A DNA stretch of 6,393 nt from Acidobacteriaceae bacterium UBA1795 (GTDB taxonomy: Bacteria; Acidobacteriota; Terriglobia; Terriglobales; Acidobacteriaceae), in the NCBI GenBank assembly GCA_002314435.1, contig DCFV01000140.1, positions 11,828 through 18,220 on the forward strand, in the 5' to 3' direction. Under the pieces are notes generated by a model. It had not been told where the DNA came from and did no database searches. It saw only the letters and a program-made list of their open reading frames with translations. A program made the position numbers and the translations under genes. Each line of letters begins with the position of its first letter. Position 1 is the stretch's first letter. Shown piece after piece: positions 1 through 4,847 of the stretch.

Positions 1-20
1 TACCTGTCCACGCCCAAGAA

Positions 21-647
21 CTAGCGGTCAGTTACTGCCGCTGTGGGAGCCAGCTTGACCGGCTTCTGGTAGCGGAAGTTGAACGTGAAGTCGAGCGCCT
101 TGCGCGTATCCCACGGTTCCCGGGCCATGCGGAACGAGGAGACAAACGTCCCCTCGACTGTTTGGCCCGGCTCCAGGGTGAAGTCATCCGTGCTGAGCGC
201 AGGCGCCTTCCACTGCGCCAGGTCCGGGTACGCCAGAAACACCCTCTCATACTGCGAAGCCGACGTTGCATAGCTTGAGTCGATGCTCCCGTCCGGGTGC
301 GTCACGTTGGTCAGAATCTGGTGCAGAAACAGCGGATGCTTGGTCTGGTTGTGCAGCCGCACGCGCGCAAACACCAACACCTGATCAAAGCTCGTCTGCG
401 ACATCGCGCTGCCGTTGGCGTCAAAGGCCGCAGTCACCGAATGCATCGGGTGCGCCCAGACCTCCAGGATTTCGCCCGAGGCCACGGGAGGCTTTTCTCC
501 GGCAATGACGTAGATCGCAATCGCGAAGCTCACAAGCACGGTTGCGGCAATTGTGGCCCACACCACGTGGCTCGAGCCCTTGGTCAAGGACTCGCCGCGG
601 GCGGCGTCATCCAGTTGCTGCGGAGAATTCTGCTGAAGCAGACTCAT
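21..647 (-). CDS. Membrane-anchored protein of unknown function, 208 aa
   Basis: I do not recognise this gene as a named family. The N-terminal 27 residues are polar. A single hydrophobic segment at about residues 28-49 (core TIAATVLVSFAIAIYVIAG) is followed by a soluble region of about 155 residues. No lipobox or clear cleavage site is visible, so it is probably an anchored protein with the bulk outside the cytoplasm. The soluble part alternates hydrophobic residues in strand-like stretches (VLVFARVRLHNQT at 90-102, FTLEPGQTVEGTFVSSF at 156-172), which suggests a beta-sandwich resembling DUF4352-type domains; this is inference from pattern only. The ATG at 647 is preceded by a weak TAAGG four bases upstream. 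The reading frame is intact and codon use matches the neighbours. It lies 104 bases downstream of polX on the same strand and may be read from its own promoter or by read-through. Confidence 0.8.
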   Translation of the reverse strand: MSLLQQNSPQQLDDAARGESLTKGSSHVVWATIAATVLVSFAIAIYVIAGEKPPVASGEILEVWAHPMHSVTAAFDANGSAMSQTSFDQVLVFARVRLHNQTKHPLFLHQILTNVTHPDGSIDSSYATSASQYERVFLAYPDLAQWKAPALSTDDFTLEPGQTVEGTFVSSFRMAREPWDTRKALDFTFNFRYQKPVKLAPTAAVTDR

Positions 648-751
648 AGGGCCTTATCTTAGCGCCAACACGAGTGCGCATGCCACGACTTCAGGCATTG
701 TCCGTTCTGGAGCTTCTCAACTGCACCAGAATCGATGCAATCGCGGCTCGG
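648..751. other. Short intergenic gap between polX and the membrane protein
   Basis: This 104-base gap has no gene. A 6-bp inverted repeat (TTCTGG at 705-710, CCAGAA at 726-731, 15-base loop) lies about 20 bases past the polX stop on the minus strand. A 5-bp repeat (ATGCC/GGCAT) lies further on. Neither has a T-tract, so I do not call a terminator here. No convincing promoter for the downstream membrane protein is visible. Confidence 0.4.
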
Positions 752-2494
752 TCAGGGCCGTGGCCGTAGTCCTGCGAGAAACGCCTTCGGTCCGAGCGTG
801 TTGAGAACGTCCTTTGGTCCCAGCCACGCGCGCTTGAGCTGCCGGACGCCGTAGCTCATCTTGCCAAGGTGCTGGGTCGAGTGTGCGTCTGTGCTGATCA
901 CGATCTTGCAGCCGGTTTCCCTGGCCAGCCGCAGGTCGCGATCGCAAAGGTCCAGCCGCTCGGGCGCGGCGTTGTGCTCCACTGCCACTCCCAGCTCGGC
1001 TGCCCGGCGCAGCACTGCGCCCATGTCCAGCGCGTACGGCTCACGGCGCAAGAGCAGCCGCCCTGTCGGGTGCCCCAGGATGCGCGTATGGGGGTTCTCG
1101 AGGGCCTGCAGCACGCGATCGGTCATCTCTTCGCGACCCTGCTCCAGCCGAGTGTGCACGCTCGCGATCACAACTTCCATCTGCGCCAGGACTTCGTCGT
1201 CCAGGTCGAGCCTGCCGTCGGCCAAAATGTCCACCTCGATGCCCGGGAACACGCGGATGCGTCCTTCCATTTCTGCGTCTACCTCGCGAATGCGCCGGAT
1301 GTGGTCCAGAGCGCGCGCCTCATCCAGACCGTTGGTCATTGCGAGGTTCTTCGAGTGGTCGGTAATCGCGATGTACTGGTAGCCGCGCTCCGCTGCTGCT
1401 TCAGCCATTTCGCGGATGGAGTTTCGTCCGTCGGTCGCTGTCGTGTGCATATGCACGTCGCCGCGAATGCCCTTGAGTTCAATCAGCTTCGGAAGGTCAT
1501 GGTGCGCAGCGGCCTCAATCTCGCCCAGGTTCTCGCGAAGTTCCGGCGCCATCCAGTCCATCCCCAGCGCTGCGTAGATGTCTTCTTCCGTTGCAGCAGC
1601 CACCGGAGAACCGTCGTCCAGCCGCGCCAATGACCATTCGCTGAGCGTGTAGCCCATCTTGAGCGCCCTCTGCCGCAGGCTCACGTTGTGCGCCTTCGAG
1701 CCGGTGAAGTATTGCAGCGCGGCGCCGTACGAGGCCGAAGGCAGCAGGCGCACGTCAACCTGTAGGCTGTTCGCAAGGTAGAAGCTGATCTTGTTTTCGC
1801 CTTTGGCGATAATGTCGCGAATTCCGGGAAATGCGGCCACATACTCCACCGCCGCCTCTGTGTGCTCCGGCTGGCAGGCGGGTCCGGTAACGAGCAGATC
1901 GAGGTCGCCGCAGGTCTCGCGTCCACGCCGCAGGCTGCCGGCGGGCGTGACGCGCTCGATTCCTTTGAACTCCAGCAGGTAGGCCGCTATGCGGTTCGCT
2001 GCTTCTTCCGCTTCGTCAATGCGGAACCGGCCTGCGCTCCGGCGGTAGTCCTCGATGCCCTTGCGCAGCTTGTCCAGTTGCTTCGCGCCCATGCGCGGCA
2101 GACTGGCCAGCCGACCGGCTTCGATGGCCTCGGCGAGCTGATCAATGGACGAGATCTGCGCCGCCGACCAGAACAGCGCGACTGTCTTCGGCCCCATGCC
2201 GGGCAGCTTCAGCAGTTCCAGAATGCCAGCGCCGTACTTTGCCACCAACTCGTCGCGCGCGGGCAATGATCCGGTGGCCACGATCGACTGCAAATGCCCG
2301 GCCATGTTCTTGCCAATGCCGGGAATCTCCAGCAGTCGCGCCGTGTCGCTTGCGGCGGCCACAAGGTCCACGGTGGTCTGCGCCACGGCCTCGGCGGCGC
2401 GGCGGTAGCTGCGAATGCGAAAGCTGTCGGCTCCGTCGATCTCCATGAGATCGGCGGTCTCCTCAAGCAGGCGGGCCATGGTCAGGTTATCCAC
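752..2494 (-). CDS. polX: DNA polymerase X with C-terminal PHP domain (580 aa)
   Basis: This is a bacterial family X DNA polymerase/3'-5' exonuclease, a gap-filling enzyme of base-excision repair acting on chromosomal DNA. Two helix-hairpin-helix motifs are visible (IPGIGKNMAGHL near 57-68 and LPGMGPKTVALFW at 97-109). The nucleotidyltransferase signature GSLRRG (186-191) is followed by GDLDLLV, giving the likely metal-binding pair D197 and D199, with D247 in QVDVRL as the probable third acidic residue. The motif YFTGSKAHNVSLRQRA (262-277) is typical of the bacterial enzymes. The C-terminal PHP domain begins near GDVHMH (345-350) and holds a full set of candidate metal ligands: H348, H350, D355, H380, E420, H447, H475, D536 and H538. 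This predicts an active exonuclease. The length matches the family. A GTG start at 2494 is favoured over the in-frame ATG five codons inside because a strong ribosome binding site sits six bases before it. No damage is seen. Confidence 0.96.
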   Translation of the reverse strand: MDNLTMARLLEETADLMEIDGADSFRIRSYRRAAEAVAQTTVDLVAAASDTARLLEIPGIGKNMAGHLQSIVATGSLPARDELVAKYGAGILELLKLPGMGPKTVALFWSAAQISSIDQLAEAIEAGRLASLPRMGAKQLDKLRKGIEDYRRSAGRFRIDEAEEAANRIAAYLLEFKGIERVTPAGSLRRGRETCGDLDLLVTGPACQPEHTEAAVEYVAAFPGIRDIIAKGENKISFYLANSLQVDVRLLPSASYGAALQYFTGSKAHNVSLRQRALKMGYTLSEWSLARLDDGSPVAAATEEDIYAALGMDWMAPELRENLGEIEAAAHHDLPKLIELKGIRGDVHMHTTATDGRNSIREMAEAAAERGYQYIAITDHSKNLAMTNGLDEARALDHIRRIREVDAEMEGRIRVFPGIEVDILADGRLDLDDEVLAQMEVVIASVHTRLEQGREEMTDRVLQALENPHTRILGHPTGRLLLRREPYALDMGAVLRRAAELGVAVEHNAAPERLDLCDRDLRLARETGCKIVISTDAHSTQHLGKMSYGVRQLKRAWLGPKDVLNTLGPKAFLAGLRPRP

Positions 2495-2500
2495 GCAACA

Positions 2501-2508
2501 TCCTCTCC
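2501..2508 (-). promoter_or_regulatory. Ribosome binding site of polX
   Basis: On the minus strand GGAGAGGA lies six bases before the GTG at 2494. This close match to the anti-Shine-Dalgarno sequence decides for the GTG start rather than the ATG at 2479. Confidence 0.75.
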
Positions 2509-2692
2509 GCCATCAGTATCCACGAAGCAGGCGAAGGGGCAAGCAAGGCAGGGAAGAAGATGCGGAGGAGGAGAGTGCGATCTATGCAGATGTGACTGGG
2601 AGCAGGCGGCCGGACACAGATCTCCTCTTGCCACGATGAGCGGTGGCCAACATTGGCACCAGGCATGCATGGGTGCCGGTTCGAATTCTCGC
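2509..2692. other. polX upstream region, non-coding, with hairpins
   Basis: The 244 bases between the cold-shock gene and polX hold no believable gene. Two overlapping inverted repeats occur. One is GGTGGCCAA (2642-2650) with TTGGCACC (2653-2660), pairing with one bulged base. The other is GGCACC (2655-2660) with GGTGCC (2672-2677). Because they share 2655-2660 only one can form at a time. No T-tract follows either. I could not identify a consensus promoter for polX, although it must lie here if polX has its own. Confidence 0.4.
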
Positions 2693-2730
2693 AAGCGTTG
2701 CGGCGCGCTCCCGCGCGCCAGTCAACGCTT
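2693..2730 (-). terminator. Strong hairpin after the cold-shock gene, probable terminator
   Basis: Eight bases past the cold-shock stop codon, AAGCGTTG and CAACGCTT (2723-2730 and 2693-2700) enclose a second perfect stem, GGCGCGC with GCGCGCC (2713-2719 and 2702-2708). A small internal loop separates the two stems and GGGA is the terminal loop on the minus strand. The 15 base pairs make a very stable 3' end. The bases after it (GCGAGAATTC) are not T-rich, so it may end transcription with a factor or simply protect the transcript. Confidence 0.55.
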
Positions 2731-2738
2731 CAGGGCAG

Positions 2739-2969
2739 TCAGGCTGCGGTGTGGGCTGCGTCGCGCAAACGCGTTACCGCGTCTGCCTGTGGGCCTTTCT
2801 GACCCTCTACAACGTCGAACTCTACGTCGTCGCCCTCTTTCAGCGTTTTGTAGCCATCCAGCTGGATGGCGGAGTAATGCACGAACACATCGGGGCCGTC
2901 TTCACGTCCGATGAATCCGTAGCCCTTGGCGTTGTTGAACCACTTGACCTTGCCTTTGTACTGAGCCAC
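2739..2969 (-). CDS. Cold-shock domain protein (76 aa, CspA family)
   Basis: This is a small single-domain cold-shock protein that binds single-stranded RNA and DNA and acts as an RNA chaperone in the cytoplasm. The protein opens AQYKGKVKWFNNAKGYGFI, with RNP1 as KGYGFI (15-20) and RNP2 as VFVHY (28-32). Its length of 76 residues is close to the usual 65-75, with a short C-terminal tail rich in Ala and Asp. The GTG at 2969 is chosen because the domain starts there and GAAAGG lies seven bases upstream. The frame stays open upstream to 3179, but that extension is not homologous-looking and would run through the terminator of the next gene, so it is rejected. Expression in the cold or in growth cannot be told from sequence. 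The gene appears to be a single unit, with a hairpin before it and another after it. Confidence 0.93.
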   Translation of the reverse strand: MAQYKGKVKWFNNAKGYGFIGREDGPDVFVHYSAIQLDGYKTLKEGDDVEFDVVEGQKGPQADAVTRLRDAAHTAA

Positions 2970-2976
2970 AGGCTTG

Positions 2977-2987
2977 CCTTTCTTCCT
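2977..2987 (-). promoter_or_regulatory. Ribosome binding site of the cold-shock gene
   Basis: On the minus strand AGGAAGAAAGG ends seven bases before the GTG at 2969. This purine-rich stretch fixes the start of the cold-shock gene and argues against any start further upstream. Confidence 0.7.
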
Positions 2988-3096
2988 GATTAATTTGGCA
3001 GCGGAGCGCGAACTAACCCGGGGACGAGCGCCGCATACACGATATGACGAGGAAACACGCCGAAAGGTTGATTTCATTTTGAAAAACAAGCCAAAC
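2988..3096 (-). promoter_or_regulatory. Leader and probable promoter region of the cold-shock gene
   Basis: About 130 bases separate the upstream terminator from the cold-shock start. The distal half is A+T-rich, unlike most of the window, and the proximal part ends in AAATTAATCAGGAAG. Many cold-shock genes have long leaders that refold with temperature, and this length would allow one. I see only weak promoter-like hexamers (for example TTGTTT with TGAAAT 16 bases on) and no exact cold-box match, so the precise promoter is not called. Confidence 0.35.
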
Positions 3097-3135
3097 AAAA
3101 ATCGCAGGGCCGGCGCATCAGCGGCCGGCCCTGCG
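3097..3135 (-). terminator. Rho-independent terminator of the methyltransferase locus
   Basis: CGCAGGGCCGGC (3103-3114) and GCCGGCCCTGCG (3124-3135) form a perfect 12-bp, very G+C-rich stem with a nine-base loop. Read on the minus strand it is followed by ATTTTTGTTT, the classic layout of an intrinsic terminator. It lies about 50 bases past the stop of the methyltransferase locus. The plus-strand side lacks a T-run, so it works in the minus direction only. Confidence 0.85.
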
Positions 3136-3188
3136 GGAAGCTGTTCATTTTGTGACTGATGCAGTTTGAAACAACTCAAAAAATTTCG

Positions 3189-3843
3189 CTATCTGCGCTG
3201 CCCGAACACGTGATCCTCGAATCCAAGGATGTACCACATGCCCTTTCCTGAAAACTGGCCTGTCGCCAGCCTCTTCATATTTTTCCTGCCCAGCCTGATC
3301 AGGTCTTTCAGCGTCGTCAGCGGGCTTTCCCGCGAACGGCCAGCGTGGATCACCTTCACTCCGCGAGACAGCATAATGTTGGAAATTTCACGAACATCCG
3401 GCACGTAGACGTGCGTCGGGTCGTCACAGAAATGCAGCGTTTCGTCCATTGACGACGGTAACGAAAGGCTCTTGAGAGAGGGAAACGCAATCCAGATGTA
3501 CCCGCCCGGTTTGAGCTTTGAGCAGAGTACGCTCACAATCTGCTCGGGGGGGGGGCGCCATGTGCTCAATCACGTGATTCAGGATTACGAAATCGAAGCT
3601 ATTGTCGGGGATCGCTTCATAGCCGGAGCCGTCCAACCCAACGGGATAGAACGCATCCATCGCGGCCAGGTCCGCCTCGGAGTTGTTGTACTGCTGAATA
3701 TCAGCGCCCGAGTAATGGCAGCCCGGAAACCAGCGCTTCGTTGTGGTGGGAGAGTGATTTCCGCAGCCGATGTCAAGAATACGCGGTGCGGCCACGCTCA
3801 GCCTGCGCCGAACAAATTGAAACTTCATAGGACAATGAGGCAC
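3189..3843 (-). pseudogene. Class I SAM-dependent methyltransferase, frameshifted in a run of ten G
   Basis: Two overlapping frames together encode one Rossmann-fold methyltransferase of the Methyltransf_11/23 type. The first frame (3843 down to 3424) holds the SAM-binding motif ILDIGCGN (about 22-29), an acidic residue in GAD (D48) and FDFVILNHVIEHM (83-95). The second frame (ending at 3189) continues with KLKPGGYIWIAFPS and CDDPTHVYVP, as expected after motif IV. The join is at 3546-3555, where ten G on the plus strand read as ten C in the gene. With nine, HMAPPP would run straight into EQIVSVL and give one 217-residue protein. As written, the first frame ends in about 40 unrelated residues. 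The GTG at 3843 has GGGGGA upstream; the ATG at 3828 (MKFQF) is an alternative. The substrate is unknown; small molecules, lipids or sugars are possible. The window may hold an off-state, a mutation or a read error. Confidence 0.85.
3546..3555. repeat. Homopolymer tract of ten G (C in the gene)
   Basis: Ten consecutive G on the plus strand lie inside the methyltransferase and coincide exactly with the point where the reading frame breaks. Runs of this length are prone to slippage in replication and to miscounting in sequencing. Confidence 0.95.
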
Positions 3844-3923
3844 CGATTCCCCCAGAGAGGCTCACAGCGACTTTGTGTATTGCGAATCGTTCCGCAGGTT
3901 GAAGACACGTAAACAATTGGGCT

Positions 3924-3954
3924 GCAGAGTCGGAGAGAAACCCTCCAACTCTGC
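3924..3954 (-). terminator. Hairpin downstream of the Nudix gene, possible terminator
   Basis: GCAGAGT (3924-3930) pairs with ACTCTGC (3948-3954), and inside it GGAG (3932-3935) pairs with CTCC (3943-3946) across one mismatch, leaving a seven-base loop. The stem lies about 75 bases past the Nudix stop on the minus strand and is followed by AGCCCAATTGTTT, a poor T-tract. On the plus strand CCTTTTAG follows, but no plus-strand gene precedes it. It most likely marks the end of the Nudix transcript. The rest of the 185-base gap holds the unseen methyltransferase promoter. Confidence 0.45.
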
Positions 3955-4028
3955 GTGCCTTTTAGCTTGCCGGACCGTAGCTTATATGCGGCTTCAGCAG
4001 CCCTCGCTCAACCCTGCTCTAAGCTTTT

Positions 4029-4691
4029 CTACTTCTTCTTTCTCTTTGCCAACTGTCGCGCATACAAGAGAACACTGGTGAGAGTCTTCCCGTCGAGAAT
4101 CTTGCCCTTGTCTATCATCTGGATGACGTCAGAAAGGCGAACAAGGCGGAACTCGATCTGCTCATCGTCTTCAGGATGTGCGTCGCCTGCGATCAGCCCC
4201 TCGGCCAGAAACACCAACATGGACTCGCCCAGAAACCCCGGGCTGGCGTAGTACTCGACCAGCGGCCTCCACTTCTTTGCGCGGTAGCCGGTTTCTTCTT
4301 CCAACTCGCGCTGCGCACCGGCCATGGCATCCTCGCCCTCGTCCAGCTTTCCTGCGGGCAGCTCCCACAGATACTGGTTTGCCGCATGGCGGTACTGCCG
4401 CTCGATGACGATCCACGGGTCCTTCTTGCTCTTTGTGTTGTCCACGGCCAAGATGACCACGCTGCCGTTGTGGCGGATAACGTGCCGCTCCACACGCTTG
4501 CCGCTCGGCTCGACGAGCTTGTCGTCGCGCACCTTGAAGAGCGGGCACTCAAACACCACCTTGGAACTCACCAGGCGGGCTACTCCCTTTGCGGCAGGCT
4601 TCGGCGTCTTCGTCTTCGCGGTGGTCTCTGCGGTCTTGCCCTTGGCGGCGCCGGACCTGGCAGCCTTGGGCGCCTTCAGCGTTTTTGGCAT
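4029..4691 (-). CDS. Nudix hydrolase, ADP-ribose pyrophosphatase type, with basic N-terminal tail (220 aa)
   Basis: A Nudix enzyme that probably splits ADP-ribose or a related nucleotide sugar into AMP and a sugar phosphate, in the cytoplasm. The Nudix box is complete at 114-136: G114, E120, then REL-EEETGY with R128, E129, E132 and E133 as the catalytic and metal-binding set. A proline (P151) lies 15 residues after the box in the context YYASPGF, the known marker of the ADP-ribose pyrophosphatase group. The sequence LWELPAGKLDEGE before and within the box also fits that group. The first 38 or so residues are a Lys, Ala, Pro and Thr-rich low-complexity tail that is not part of the usual fold, and the C terminus ends in KRKKK. 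The ATG at 4691 is chosen because AAGGAG lies ten bases upstream; the frame is open to 4805 but the added residues look non-coding. It is divergent from bshC across 156 bases. Confidence 0.92.
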   Translation of the reverse strand: MPKTLKAPKAARSGAAKGKTAETTAKTKTPKPAAKGVARLVSSKVVFECPLFKVRDDKLVEPSGKRVERHVIRHNGSVVILAVDNTKSKKDPWIVIERQYRHAANQYLWELPAGKLDEGEDAMAGAQRELEEETGYRAKKWRPLVEYYASPGFLGESMLVFLAEGLIAGDAHPEDDEQIEFRLVRLSDVIQMIDKGKILDGKTLTSVLLYARQLAKRKKK

Positions 4692-4701
4692 GTGGAGGGT
4701 T

Positions 4702-4707
4702 CTCCTT
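4702..4707 (-). promoter_or_regulatory. Ribosome binding site of the Nudix gene
   Basis: AAGGAG on the minus strand, ten bases before the ATG at 4691. It supports the shorter protein over a start at 4805. Confidence 0.65.
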
Positions 4708-4837
4708 GGGGGCGGAATCGATGAAGGAATAGGATAAGCCTTCGCACCCTCGTGCATCCGTTTGCCCTGCCGTGGCATCCTTAACAGAGCCGATTTTCCC
4801 CGCACGGCCTCCCCGGGTCGCGACTCTCATCAATCGG
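4708..4837. promoter_or_regulatory. Divergent promoter region between the Nudix gene and bshC
   Basis: Both flanking genes read outward from this gap, so promoters for both must lie here unless either is read from further away. On the minus strand TTATCCTATTCC lies about 25 bases before the Nudix ribosome binding site and could contain a -10 element. No matching -35 is clear. On the plus strand CTTAAC near 4779 is a weak -10 candidate for bshC. I see no obvious operator repeat. Confidence 0.35.
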
Positions 4838-4842
4838 AAGGA
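4838..4842 (+). promoter_or_regulatory. Ribosome binding site of bshC
   Basis: AAGGA lies five bases before the TTG at 4848 in the bshC frame. The nearby ATG at 4843 is in a different frame, abuts this site and meets a stop at 4891, so it is not the start. Confidence 0.6.
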
Positions 4843-4847
4843 ATGCG

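Noticed and set aside
869..1633. A 254-codon open frame on the plus strand opposite polX
   Set aside because: It is antisense to a well-supported gene. Its translation shows no motif, and long antisense frames are common in high-G+C coding DNA.
2671..2699. TTCGAAT with GG before it, resembling the T-loop of a tRNA
   Set aside because: The five bases on each side (GCCGG and TCTCG) do not pair, and no acceptor or anticodon arm can be built on either strand.
2294..2914. A 206-codon plus-strand frame covering the polX start and the gap before it
   Set aside because: It overlaps two solid minus-strand genes and the hairpin at 2693-2730. Its Arg- and Cys-rich translation shows no motif.
2970..3179. 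N-terminal extension of the cold-shock gene to a start at 3179
   Set aside because: The extra 70 residues do not resemble a domain and would span the terminator at 3097-3135. A good ribosome binding site fits the GTG at 2969.
3165..3180. TTTGA/TCAAA inverted repeat just past the methyltransferase stop
   Set aside because: It is only five A+T-rich pairs and is far weaker than the terminator 40 bases further on.
4692..4805. N-terminal extension of the Nudix gene to 4805
   Set aside because: The added residues look non-coding and AAGGAG supports the ATG at 4691.
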